Positions 52,285-60,609 are shown, counted from the first letter of the stretch. The stretch is 64,000 nt of DNA from Catellatospora sp. KI3 (GCF_029948125.1 NZ_JASAMB010000024.1:1-64000), one strand, 5' to 3'. Numbers and translations: made by a program. The notes: generated by a model not told the origin, from the letters alone.

Positions 52285-53346
52285 TCACCGCCAGCGGGCA
52301 CCGACGAAGGCGTACTCGATCCGCTCGACGACCTCGTCCGCCAGAACCAGCCGCTCCCGCACGACCCGCTCCCGCACCTGGGCCGCCACCGCACCCTCCA
52401 CCGCGACCTGGCTCAAGACGGTGCGCACGGCCTGCTCGACCGGGAGGAACCGGCCGGCCAGGACGGAGAACGTCCGGTACGCCGAGAAGTCCGCCGCCTC
52501 CGGCCGCAGCCGGATCACCGGCGGCAGCGCCGCCCAGTCGTCCGGGAACTCGCCCTCCCACGGCTGCGGCGCCGCGACGACCGCGCCACGGTCGCGCAGC
52601 ATGCCCAACCGCAGCAGCTGCCACACCGCCGCCAGGAAGGCGCACGACCACAGCCGCCCGCCCGGCCCGTCGCGCCAGAGCTCGACGTCGACGAAGACCG
52701 AATGGTTGACCGCGCCGTTCTCGCTCGCCCCGCGCCACCTCGGGCCGGATCGCATCGCCTCCGCGTTGTCGGCGACCGGACTGGGCGCGCCGTTGCCGCG
52801 CCAGCCCGACTCCGCCGTGGGCGGGCGCAGGTCGCGCTCCTGCTCCCGGGTGCCGTTGGCGAGCCAGCCGGTCTCGTGCGCGGGCTCGCCGACGCCGCTG
52901 GTGCCCGGCGCCGGATCGGCCACCAGCTGCGCCTGCACCAGGCTGGCCAGCGGCACTCCGGACGCGTCCGCGCAGGCGGACTCGCGGGCGAGGTAGTCGA
53001 TGGTCAGGCCCGCCTCGGCCGCCGCGCGCAGCAGTTGCGGGATGACCGCCCGCGGCGTCCAGGGCAGCTCGCTGCGGGCCAGCCTGCCCGCCACATCGGG
53101 CTTGGTGAAGTAGTCGTCGACGAGGAAGCAGGTGCTGATCCGCGCCGTGCGGGGCGCCACCCCGGCCCGGCACACCTCCGACACCGTACGGACCCACGGC
53201 GCCACCTGATCGAACAGCTCGCGCAGCCGACCCGGCCCGGCGACGTAGTCCTCCATGTAGAGGTGCCCGAGCTCGATCGACAGGTGGGCCAGCGGCAGCT
53301 CCGCCACCCGCTCCTGGGCCGCGGCCTCGCTGTACCCGGCGCTCAC
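52285..53346 (-). CDS. SCO2522 family protein
   Basis: A 353-residue soluble protein, last gene of a three-gene operon. GTG 53346 overlaps the stop of the P-loop gene (GTGA); another GTG lies at 53358. The N-terminal half holds LPLAHLSIELGHLYMEDYV and RISTCFLVDDYFTKP, the recognisable SCO2522 signatures. A variable, polar stretch (about residues 150-210) separates it from a conserved C-terminal half (FVDVELWRDGP through VVERIEYAFV). No enzymatic motif is evident. It presumably forms a complex with the SCO2521, SCO2523 and SCO2524-like products. Confidence 0.8.
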   Translation of the reverse strand: MSAGYSEAAAQERVAELPLAHLSIELGHLYMEDYVAGPGRLRELFDQVAPWVRTVSEVCRAGVAPRTARISTCFLVDDYFTKPDVAGRLARSELPWTPRAVIPQLLRAAAEAGLTIDYLARESACADASGVPLASLVQAQLVADPAPGTSGVGEPAHETGWLANGTREQERDLRPPTAESGWRGNGAPSPVADNAEAMRSGPRWRGASENGAVNHSVFVDVELWRDGPGGRLWSCAFLAAVWQLLRLGMLRDRGAVVAAPQPWEGEFPDDWAALPPVIRLRPEAADFSAYRTFSVLAGRFLPVEQAVRTVLSQVAVEGAVAAQVRERVVRERLVLADEVVERIEYAFVGARWR

Positions 53347-54275
53347 AGGGTCGCCCACGCGTTCTCGTCGTCGAGATTGTGCGCCAACTCGACGAACGCC
53401 TCCACCGTCTCGACGTTGGCCACCTGCCGCGACAGCGTGTCCGTGTCAGTGATCAGCTGCTCGCGCCACTGCAGCAGCGGATCCAGGGGGATCGAGCCGA
53501 TGGTGGTGGTGCGGCCGATGCTCAGCTTCGTGGCCAGCGCCTTGAGGTCGATGTCGCACCTGCGCAGCCAGGCGACCTGCTCCGGCCGCAGCCCGCCGAG
53601 GGCCTCCGACTCCGGATCGACCACCGCCGTGCGGACGAAGCGCATGCGGTCCCGCAGCCATGCCGGATCGTGCCCGGGTTCGCCGGGCGCTTTCGGGGCG
53701 CCGGCCTCCAGCAGCCCGTGCTTGCCGAAGACGAGGCCGTTGGCGGCGATCAGGTGCTGGCGGGTCCAGCGGTGGAACACCAGCCACCGGCTCTCCACCG
53801 CCCGCAGCTCGGGCAGCGCGGTCGCGGCCAGCACCATGTCGGTGGCGTGCGAGCGACCGGCGCTGAGGTCGACCAGGCAGATGTCGAACTCGGCGTCGAC
53901 CCGGGCGAACAGCCGCGCGCAGCGCTTGACGACGTCCTTGTTGCCGGGGAACTCACCGCCGAACTCGTCGCCGGGGAACAGGACCAGTTTGCCCGCCCGG
54001 CTGGGCCGGCCGCGCAGACTCGACCGGTCCGAGTGCGACCACACGTCCAGCCGCAGCGGTGGATCGGCCTTGCCCTGCAGGTAGGAGTGGATCCCGCCAC
54101 CGGATGCGCCACGGCGCACCGCGTCGACGTGGAAGATGGTCCCCGCGGTCGGGGAGCCGAAGTCGAAGTCGAGGTAGGCGACGTTGCTGCCGCTCAGTGC
54201 CCGCCGGTACGCGAGGTTGCTGCTTGTCACCGACCGGCCGGTGCCGCCCTTGTCCGAGGTGGCAAAGACCAGCAT
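53343..54275 (-). CDS. SCO2523 family variant P-loop ATPase
   Basis: A 310-residue protein of the MinD/ParA-like SIMIBI class. The deviant Walker A is at the extreme N-terminus (FATSDKGGTGRSVTSSNLAY, residues 4-23): it keeps the signature Lys of KGGTG, but the usual terminal GK-S/T is GRS. Switch I follows in YLDFDFGSPTAGT and Walker B in DICLVDLSAG. Such dimeric ATPases position or regulate partners on membranes or DNA. Arg replacing the P-loop Lys may alter hydrolysis. It sits between the SCO2524 and SCO2522-like genes, two bases and a four-base overlap away. Confidence 0.85.
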   Translation of the reverse strand: MLVFATSDKGGTGRSVTSSNLAYRRALSGSNVAYLDFDFGSPTAGTIFHVDAVRRGASGGGIHSYLQGKADPPLRLDVWSHSDRSSLRGRPSRAGKLVLFPGDEFGGEFPGNKDVVKRCARLFARVDAEFDICLVDLSAGRSHATDMVLAATALPELRAVESRWLVFHRWTRQHLIAANGLVFGKHGLLEAGAPKAPGEPGHDPAWLRDRMRFVRTAVVDPESEALGGLRPEQVAWLRRCDIDLKALATKLSIGRTTTIGSIPLDPLLQWREQLITDTDTLSRQVANVETVEAFVELAHNLDDENAWATL

Positions 54276-54277
54276 GG

Positions 54278-56125
54278 CTAGAAGACCTCCGTCGTGTCCC
54301 GGGACGCGACGAGGGAATCCAGCTCGCCGAGCGCCGTGAGCAGCAGCGACACCGCGGTCCCCGGACGCGCCGACATGATCTCGCGAGCTCTGCGGATCCG
54401 CTGCCGCACGGCTTCCAGCCGCTTGCGTTCTGAGGTGCCGCTCTCTGACGTGCCCGCCAGCAGCTCCTGGGAGTAGAGGTGATCGGCCTCGGCCAGCAGG
54501 CTGGACGCGTGCTCCAGCAGCGGCTCGCTGCGCAGCGGCTGGTCGTCGGCCAGGCGTGCGGCCAGGACCAGGCTCTCCACCACCCGGACCGTGTGGTGCC
54601 AGGAGATGCCCTGGTCACCGGGCGACACCGGGTAGACCTGGCTCGGGTCGTCCCACAGCCCCGGTCCGTCGTCCACGACGCTGCGGCGCAGCGCGATGTG
54701 GTCCCACAGGTCGTCGGCGAGGTTGAGCGCCCGGCCGCGCAGGTCGATGCGGTCGACCATGCCGGCGACCATCGCGGCCCGCTTGAGCAGCAGCGGTGCG
54801 AAGTCGGCCGCGACCCAGCTGAGCCGGGGGGAGAAATCCGTCGCGCCCTCGACCTCGATGGAGACGCCGGGGGAGTGCAGTTGAAGGGCCGGGTCCTCAC
54901 GGAGCGGCCGGCGGGTCATCCGGCTGCGGTTGGCCAGCTCGGACAGGATCTCACCGAGGCGCTGCAGGTCGGAGTCGTTCGGGCGTACGGACAGGTTGCG
55001 GGCCGCGATCGAGGTCACCAGCAGGCTGAAGTAGTCCGACTCCGCCTTGTCGATCGTGCGCCACGGAATGTCCTCCAGCGGCCAGCGCCTGGTCCCGAAG
55101 GAGGCGACGGTCGACCAGTACCGCTGGGTCAGGTCCCAGCGCAGGCGCAGGGCACTCGCGAGCTTGAGCTGGTCGTCGTCGAGCAGGCGCAGCAGCCGCG
55201 TGCGGTCGTTGTAGAGGTCGGCGATCGCGTCCAGGGCGACCACGGTGAAGTAGAGATAGGGCGCGTCGAGCGCCAGCCCGGGGACCTGCTGGCCGAGGTC
55301 GACGGGGAACTCGACCGGCGTGGCGTTGCTGTGCACGCCCCAGGACCAGCCGCATTCGAACAGCATGTCCTCGCGTTCGATCTGCTCCACCTGGGTGAGG
55401 CCGAAGGTGAGGTCGCGCAGACCGGCGGCGACCTCGCGCAGCGATACCCGCAGGTCTTCGAGCACCCGGCGGCGCGGTTCGCCGTTCTGGTTCACGGTGC
55501 GCAGCAGCGCCTCGGCGTAGTCGCTGTCGTCGGCGAAGACGAAGATGGAGAAGCTGCGCAGCAGCCCGATCATCGCCGCGGAGAGTCGGCGGCTGGCGGC
55601 CTGCTCGACTTTGTCCAGCCGCGCCCGCAGCTCCGGGCGGGTCACCGACCGGCTGAAGACCCTGATGAAGCCCAGCGAGGACAGCATGAGCGGGATCGAT
55701 GCGGCGAACGACTCGACCACCGCCAGCTTCCGCTGCTCCTCGGTGGGCTCCTCGTCGGGCAGGAACGCCGAGAAGTAGCTGCCGCCCGAGAAGATGGGCG
55801 TGCCGTCGGGCGCGGTGTAGCGGTCGAGGTAGTCCATCACCAACCCGACGAGGAACTGCGGGATGTCGATCGCGCCGCCGAACGGGCGCAGCACCTTGAG
55901 CAGATCCTCATCGGTGGAGTTCGGCTCGTCCAGTTGGAACTGGCGGATCTCGGTGGCCGGCAGCATCAGGCAGAGCAGCTGCTCCGCATCCGAGATCGAA
56001 TTGGAGCCGCCCCGGCCGCCCCAGTGCCATTCCCCTTTGCCTTTGGTGCCGGGGACCGGGGTGAAGGCCACCTTGGCGGTCGCGCTCCAGATGTCCAGGA
56101 GTTCCTGTCTCGGCTTGATCCTCAT
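54278..56125 (-). CDS. SCO2524 family protein
   Basis: A 615-residue, mainly helical, soluble protein and the first gene of the operon. The N-terminus MRIKPRQELLDIW and the segment WGGRGGSNSISDAEQLLCLMLPATEI mark the SCO2524 family. The centre contains LFECGWSWG and WPLEDIPWRTIDKAESDYFSL, and the C-terminus is a charged helical stretch. No catalytic motif is identified. ATG 56125 is chosen by family resemblance; ATG 56140 and 56146 lie just upstream. It ends two bases before the P-loop ATPase gene, so stable co-expression is expected. Confidence 0.8.
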   Translation of the reverse strand: MRIKPRQELLDIWSATAKVAFTPVPGTKGKGEWHWGGRGGSNSISDAEQLLCLMLPATEIRQFQLDEPNSTDEDLLKVLRPFGGAIDIPQFLVGLVMDYLDRYTAPDGTPIFSGGSYFSAFLPDEEPTEEQRKLAVVESFAASIPLMLSSLGFIRVFSRSVTRPELRARLDKVEQAASRRLSAAMIGLLRSFSIFVFADDSDYAEALLRTVNQNGEPRRRVLEDLRVSLREVAAGLRDLTFGLTQVEQIEREDMLFECGWSWGVHSNATPVEFPVDLGQQVPGLALDAPYLYFTVVALDAIADLYNDRTRLLRLLDDDQLKLASALRLRWDLTQRYWSTVASFGTRRWPLEDIPWRTIDKAESDYFSLLVTSIAARNLSVRPNDSDLQRLGEILSELANRSRMTRRPLREDPALQLHSPGVSIEVEGATDFSPRLSWVAADFAPLLLKRAAMVAGMVDRIDLRGRALNLADDLWDHIALRRSVVDDGPGLWDDPSQVYPVSPGDQGISWHHTVRVVESLVLAARLADDQPLRSEPLLEHASSLLAEADHLYSQELLAGTSESGTSERKRLEAVRQRIRRAREIMSARPGTAVSLLLTALGELDSLVASRDTTEVF

Positions 56126-56231
56126 GCGCCAGGACACCATCCCCAAGGTCGCGGCCGCCCGCCGACCCGGGCCCGGTCAGGCGGCGGCACGGCCGACATG
56201 CCTGCTGCGAGCGGGTGGCGGTCTAGATTAG

Positions 56232-56260
56232 ATCCGTGGCACACATCGTATGCCACGGAT
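56232..56260. promoter_or_regulatory. 29-bp inverted repeat upstream of the SCO2524-SCO2522 operon
   Basis: ATCCGTGGCA and TGCCACGGAT form 10-bp perfect arms around a 9-nt centre, 107 bp upstream of the first gene. It may be an operator or an RNA hairpin. The rest of the 56126-56470 gap holds no gene I can support. Confidence 0.5.
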
Positions 56261-56470
56261 GCCACCATGTCGTCGGACGCACATTCGAAAACACACCGCC
56301 GGGGAGACAGGCGCGGTCAAAGGAGACCGGGGCTCCGATACCCGGTCGGCCGATTGGGGTTGCCGGAACTGTCGCCGCACCCATTGCCGATAGGTCGGAT
56401 CGGGTGTTGAAACGCGCACGGGATCAGCCGCTGCCGCGCCATTCGAACGCAGCGGCATGAATCGTCGACG

Positions 56471-56908
56471 TCAGCCGTGGGTTCCCTCGCGGTGCTCTAG
56501 GCCGACCGCGTCGCGCAGCTCGACCATGTCCTGGGCCAGCCGGGTCTTGCCCTCGCTGTGGGCTTCCATCAGGTCGGCCAGCCCGTCGGCGATCGCGTTC
56601 AGCTTGTGCTGGACGGCCTCGTTGGCGCGGGTCTGGCTGTTCTGCAGCAGCGCCACCATCAGGAACGTGACGATCGTGGTGGCCGTGTTGATGATCAGCT
56701 GCCAGGTGTCCACTTCGCCGATGAGCAGGATCGACGGCGCCCAGACCAGGATCAGCAGTACGCACAGGGCGAAGAACCACGCCTTCGACGCGAACGCGCT
56801 GGCCGCCTCCGCGAAGCGGTCGAACAGCGTCATGTCCTCGCCGGTGACCGAGGACGGCATGTCGGGCTTGTGCGCGGTCTTCGTCGGCGCGGCATTCCTG
56901 CGTGTCAT
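56471..56908 (-). CDS. Low-affinity iron permease family protein
   Basis: A 145-residue membrane protein. Two helices (about 38-60 and 63-90; AWFFALCVLLILVWAPSILL and WQLIINTATTIVTFLMVALLQ) are followed by QNSQTRANEAVQHKLNAIADGL, the signature of the Iron_permease family named after yeast Fet4. The bacterial versions are short, and iron transport is unproven for them. The C-terminal 50 residues are a charged cytoplasmic helix. The start is uncertain: ATG 56908 is used and no clear ribosome site is seen. Confidence 0.82.
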   Translation of the reverse strand: MTRRNAAPTKTAHKPDMPSSVTGEDMTLFDRFAEAASAFASKAWFFALCVLLILVWAPSILLIGEVDTWQLIINTATTIVTFLMVALLQNSQTRANEAVQHKLNAIADGLADLMEAHSEGKTRLAQDMVELRDAVGLEHREGTHG

Positions 56909-57203
56909 GCCGGGTTGATGCCCGTCCGGACCCGGTTCCATGCGTGCGCCGCCGGGACCGCACCGTCGGATACGGCAGAGTATGACAAACGGCGCCACCG
57001 GGGTCTGGAGCTGCCTTATGCGACCACCGGACGTACCTGCTCGGCCTCGCCCTCGGCGACGAGCGGGGCTTCAGCGCCCGCCGGAGAGCGCTCCCCGGCG
57101 CGCAGGTCAGCGGTGCTGGTGACCGGGCAGCCGACCCGGATCGGTCATCATTTTGTCGAAGAAAGCGAAGATTCGCCACCCGATCTCCATCGACTAGGGG
57201 CTA

Positions 57204-57255
57204 TTGACACCCATCGGCGTTGGGGCCACTATGCAGGTATAGAGAGCGCTCTCTA
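57204..57255 (+). promoter_or_regulatory. Promoter with 16-bp GAGAGCGCTCTC operator
   Basis: A consensus -35 TTGACA (57204-57209) is followed by weak -10 candidates (CACTAT at 17 bp, TATGCA at 20 bp). Directly downstream lies the perfect palindrome TAGAGAGCGCTCTCTA (57240-57255), with the GAGCGCTC centre typical of LacI-family operators such as that of CebR. It should repress the DUF1996 gene at 57345. Confidence 0.65.
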
Positions 57256-57344
57256 GCAAGATCGCCGCCTCGTGCCCCCGAGGCGGACCTGTCCCGCCGT
57301 GGAACCCCCGCCGCGACCGTCCCCGCAGAACCGGAGGATCCGTC

Positions 57345-58736
57345 ATGCTCCTCAATGCCCGCACGGGCAGACTTCGACCGCGCACCATCGTGCTCGGTGT
57401 CGCCATCACGGCGCTGATCGGCTCATTGCTCACCGTCCAGGGGCTGCGTGCCTCCGCCGCCGAGACCCCGCTCTCGCAGGGCCGCCCGGCGACCGCGTCC
57501 TCGACCGAGAACGGCGGCACACCCGCGTCCGCCGCGGTCGACGGCAACACCGGCACCCGGTGGTCGAGCGCGTTCAGCGACCCGCAGTGGCTCCAGGTCG
57601 ACCTGGGTGCCACCGCCACCATCACCAGCGTGGTCATCAACTGGGAGACCGCGTACGCGCGCGACTTCACCGTCCAGACGTCGGCCAACGGCTCCACCTG
57701 GACGACGATCCACACCACCGTCAACGGCACCGGCGGCGTCCAGACGCTCACCGTCAGCGGCTCCGGCCGGTACGTGCGCCTGAACACCACCCGCCGCGCC
57801 ACGCAGTACGGCGCGTCACTGTGGGAGTTCCAGGTCTTCGGCACGGGCGGGGCGCAGCCCAGCCCCAGCACGCCGTCCGGCAGCGGCTGGGTCACGATGG
57901 ACCAGGCCGCGTGGAACGCCCAGCTCGCCGAGTTCAACGCGATGGTGATGAACCCCGCGCCCCCGAACGCGGTGCGGGTCTCGGAGTTCAACGCCGCGTG
58001 CGTCTACAGCCACTCCCTCAAGGACGACCCGATCGTCGCACCGGGGCTGCCCGGCGCGTCGCACATGCACAGCTTCTTCGGCAACCGCAGCACGAACGCC
58101 AGCTCCACCACCGCGTCCCTGCGTGCCAACACCGCGTCGAGCTGCGGCCCGGTGGGCGACCCCTCCTCGTACTGGATCCCCACCCTGTACGAGCGGGGCG
58201 TGCCGATCGAGCCGCGCGGCATGACCGTGTACTACAGCTCCCGCCTGCCCGACCCGACCAAGACGGTGCCCTTCCCGCAGGGGTTCCGGATGATCGCCGG
58301 CGACGCGAAGAAGCAGGCGCCGACCCCGGCCGGCGCGCCGAACCAGTTCTGGTGCGCCGGACCCGGCGGTGAGATCGGCCGCAGCGCCGACGGCAACTGG
58401 CCGATCTGCGCCCCGACCGCCAACCTCACCTACCAGCTGGTGTTCCAGGACTGCTGGGACGGCATCCATCTGGACAGCCCCGACCACAAGTCGCACGTCT
58501 CGTACAACACGGTCGGCGGCAAGTGCGTCGCGCCGTTCCCCATCGCCATCCCGAACGTCTCCTTCGTCATCGACTACCCCACCCACGGCAGCGCGGACGG
58601 CTACACGCTCTCCTCGGGCATGGGCTCGTCGATCCACGGCGACTCGTTCCTGGTCTGGGACAACGCGGCCATGGGCCACCGGGTGAAGGACTGCATCGTC
58701 CAGAAGGCCAAGTGCAACACCGCCGGTACCTTCTGA
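57345..58736 (+). CDS. Secreted F5/8C-DUF1996 protein
   Basis: A 463-residue secreted protein. ATG 57345 has GGAGG 7 nt upstream. The signal peptide ends near residue 39. Residues about 42-165 form an F5/8C carbohydrate-binding domain very similar to that of the GH30 gene at 10469. Residues about 180-463 are DUF1996, with HMHSFFGN, DCWDGIHLDSPDHKSH and GSSIHGDSFLVWDN, rich in His and Asp and with paired cysteines. DUF1996 is often attached to carbohydrate-binding modules in fungi and actinomycetes; its activity is not established to my knowledge. A LacI-type operator precedes it. Confidence 0.9.
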   Translation: MLLNARTGRLRPRTIVLGVAITALIGSLLTVQGLRASAAETPLSQGRPATASSTENGGTPASAAVDGNTGTRWSSAFSDPQWLQVDLGATATITSVVINWETAYARDFTVQTSANGSTWTTIHTTVNGTGGVQTLTVSGSGRYVRLNTTRRATQYGASLWEFQVFGTGGAQPSPSTPSGSGWVTMDQAAWNAQLAEFNAMVMNPAPPNAVRVSEFNAACVYSHSLKDDPIVAPGLPGASHMHSFFGNRSTNASSTTASLRANTASSCGPVGDPSSYWIPTLYERGVPIEPRGMTVYYSSRLPDPTKTVPFPQGFRMIAGDAKKQAPTPAGAPNQFWCAGPGGEIGRSADGNWPICAPTANLTYQLVFQDCWDGIHLDSPDHKSHVSYNTVGGKCVAPFPIAIPNVSFVIDYPTHGSADGYTLSSGMGSSIHGDSFLVWDNAAMGHRVKDCIVQKAKCNTAGTF

Positions 58737-58753
58737 CCGGCTCCCCGACGGAC

Positions 58754-58791
58754 TGACGGGTGACGGCGGTCACGACCGCCGCCACCCGTCA
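58754..58791. terminator. Hairpin terminator overlapping the opposite stop codon
   Basis: A 17-bp stem with one mismatch and loop CACG (58754-58770 with 58775-58791). Its right end includes the stop codon of the convergent nucleotidyltransferase gene. Confidence 0.8.
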
Positions 58792-59754
58792 CGGCATCGG
58801 GTCGAGCACCCGGGGCAGCGCGGCGGCCAGCCGGGCCAGCCAATGCTCGGCGGTGCCGGGCAGGTGGTCCGGCCAGTCGATCTGCCAGCTCCGCACCGCG
58901 TCGGGACGCAGTGCGTCGAGACCGGACCGCCGCCTGAGCTGATCGTGTACGGGCCGCGGCAGCCGCATGCCGTCGAGTTCGGCCAGCAGCACCGCGTCGT
59001 ACAGGTCCTTGCCCTTGGCGCCCCGGTGTGAGTCGTGCTCCAGCCACCGCAGCTTCCAGGCCAGCGACAGTTCGGGACCGGCCGTCCAGAGCGCGGTCGG
59101 CGGGCCGCCGTCGGCGCGGGGGATCTCGATGCGCACCGGCGCGTCCGGGAGCGCTTCGCAGTAGGAGAAGTCGAGCTGGAGCGTTCCGGACAGCTCCTCG
59201 AACCGCCACGGCAGGAGCAGGCGCGCTCCGCCCCCGCCGGCGCCCGCGTCGTCGTAGTAGTAGTCATCGGCGTAGGCGTACCCCCAGCCGCCCGCCTCGG
59301 TCGCGCCTTCGGTGTCGAACCACAGGCCGTGGGGGTCCTGCGGCTGGTGGCGTACGAGGTCCAGCACGTCCGCGTGCGGCTGGGACGCGTCGGAGTCGAG
59401 GAAGGCGACCCAGCGGGTCCCCTCGGGTGGCAGGCGCACCCGTACACCTTTGGTGTCGAAGTCCTCGAACTCCCACAGCTCCTGGCGGATCGCGCCGTGC
59501 GCCGCCTCGGCCCAGGTCCGGGCGTGGTCGAGGCGGTCCAGATACGGGTACGGGAAGTCGCGGTCCAGCGGCACCCCGTCCCGGGGCCGGACCACCCAGT
59601 CCAGGTCGCCGGGCTCGCGGGCCTGTCCACCGACCCAGGCGGCCATCGTGATGCTGCCCCGCAGCAGCAGGCTCTCGCCGACCGGGGACGCGGCCACCAG
59701 CGCGATGACATGGTCCATCGCGCGGCGCTGGGCCGTGCGCCACGCGCCGCTCAC
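58789..59754 (-). CDS. AbiEii/AbiGii-type nucleotidyltransferase
   Basis: A 321-residue soluble protein of the AbiEii toxin nucleotidyltransferase family. The polymerase-beta-type core is seen as LLLRGSITMAAWVGG followed by the metal-binding DLDWVV (about residues 28-55), and the C-terminal lysine motif is AWKLRWLEHDSHRGAKGKDLYD (cited in part, about 225-250). AbiEii enzymes nucleotidylate or otherwise inactivate targets such as tRNA. GTG 59754 overlaps the previous gene by GTGA, so translation is coupled. The usual AbiEi HTH antitoxin is absent; the 211-residue gene upstream takes its place. Confidence 0.85.
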   Translation of the reverse strand: MSGAWRTAQRRAMDHVIALVAASPVGESLLLRGSITMAAWVGGQAREPGDLDWVVRPRDGVPLDRDFPYPYLDRLDHARTWAEAAHGAIRQELWEFEDFDTKGVRVRLPPEGTRWVAFLDSDASQPHADVLDLVRHQPQDPHGLWFDTEGATEAGGWGYAYADDYYYDDAGAGGGGARLLLPWRFEELSGTLQLDFSYCEALPDAPVRIEIPRADGGPPTALWTAGPELSLAWKLRWLEHDSHRGAKGKDLYDAVLLAELDGMRLPRPVHDQLRRRSGLDALRPDAVRSWQIDWPDHLPGTAEHWLARLAAALPRVLDPMP

Positions 59755-60386
59755 GCCGCGGCCCGCTCGTCGATCCAGCCGGCGTCCAGGTCTGGGTTGT
59801 CGTCGACGACGACGAACTCGGCCTCGGCCTCCAGCGCAGCGAAGCCGTCCGCGGTGAGCGCGGCCAGCAGCGCGTCGAGGCGACGGCGGGCCTCGGGCAG
59901 GCCGACATCGCGGCAGCGCTGGGTGACGAAGCGGTGGTGGCTGCCGTCGGTCAGCACCCGGCGGGCGTTGCGGGACAGGTGGGCGGCGTGCCGCTCGCTG
60001 ATCGCCCGCGCCCGGTCGACCTGCTCCGGTCCGGTCAGGACCAGCTTGACGTGGTGTTCGAAGTAGCAGCCGGGCGGCAGCGCGGCGGCCTCGGCGGCCG
60101 TCTGCGGCACGTCCGCGTTGAACGGCGACGCCTCGATCTTCAACCGGGTCACCGCGAACCCGGCTTCGGCCATCTCCGCGACCCAGGCGCGTGCCGCGTC
60201 GCGCTGGGCGGTCAGGGTGCCGCGGCCGCGCACGGTCAGCATGGGCTGGTCGGGGGCCTGGCCGCGGTCGAGCACGATCCGCGCGTACTTGAGCCCGCGC
60301 CGCCCGGCCCACGACTCCAGCCGTTCGTGGCCCCCGCCGGGTGACACGGTCAGATGGGTCTCGAAGTCCCCCGCGAACTCGCGCAT
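59751..60386 (-). CDS. Unknown protein coupled to AbiEii nucleotidyltransferase
   Basis: A 211-residue soluble protein. ATG 60386 has GGGAG just upstream. Recognisable stretches are FETHLTVSPGG, YARIVLDRGQAPDQPMLTVRG, GFAVTRLKIEASPFNADVP and YFEHHVKLVL. The alternating beta and helix pattern with paired His residues looks like a two-lobed ferredoxin-like fold, but I cannot name a family. It is translationally coupled to the AbiEii-type gene, which suggests a functional pair such as antitoxin, adaptor or RNA-processing partner. It has no helix-turn-helix. Confidence 0.75.
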   Translation of the reverse strand: MREFAGDFETHLTVSPGGGHERLESWAGRRGLKYARIVLDRGQAPDQPMLTVRGRGTLTAQRDAARAWVAEMAEAGFAVTRLKIEASPFNADVPQTAAEAAALPPGCYFEHHVKLVLTGPEQVDRARAISERHAAHLSRNARRVLTDGSHHRFVTQRCRDVGLPEARRRLDALLAALTADGFAALEAEAEFVVVDDNPDLDAGWIDERAAA

Positions 60387-60474
60387 GCGCTCCCTGCCCC
60401 GATCCGGTGCCACCGCGCGTGGCGCCCGGCCGCGAGACTAGGCGGTGGGTGAGACAGCCCGCCAGCACCCGCGC

Positions 60475-60594
60475 CCTGGCAGGATCTCGGCCGTGGCCAA
60501 GCACATCGCGGGCATCCTCGCCAAGCTCGACCTGCCGCCCGACGCCGACGACCACCGCCGCGTCCTGGCCGTCCTGGCGTACCTGCGTTCCTGA
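60475..60594 (+). pseudogene. Remnant of a LuxR-family regulator C-terminus
   Basis: The short frame reads ISAVAKHIAGILAKLDLPP, then DADDHRRVLAVLAYLRS and a stop. This is the last 35-40 residues of a NarL/LuxR response regulator of the type ending in LAVLxYL. Nothing upstream encodes the receiver domain or the first half of the helix-turn-helix. It is best read as the leftover of a deleted gene between two minus-strand genes. Confidence 0.7.
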
Positions 60595-60609
60595 CCGGCT
60601 CGGGGCCGG

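Noticed and set aside
56236-56460. 74-codon + strand frame starting GTG with a Cys-X2-Cys motif
   Set aside because: Codon third positions are not GC-biased, there is no ribosome site, and it overlaps the 29-bp inverted repeat.
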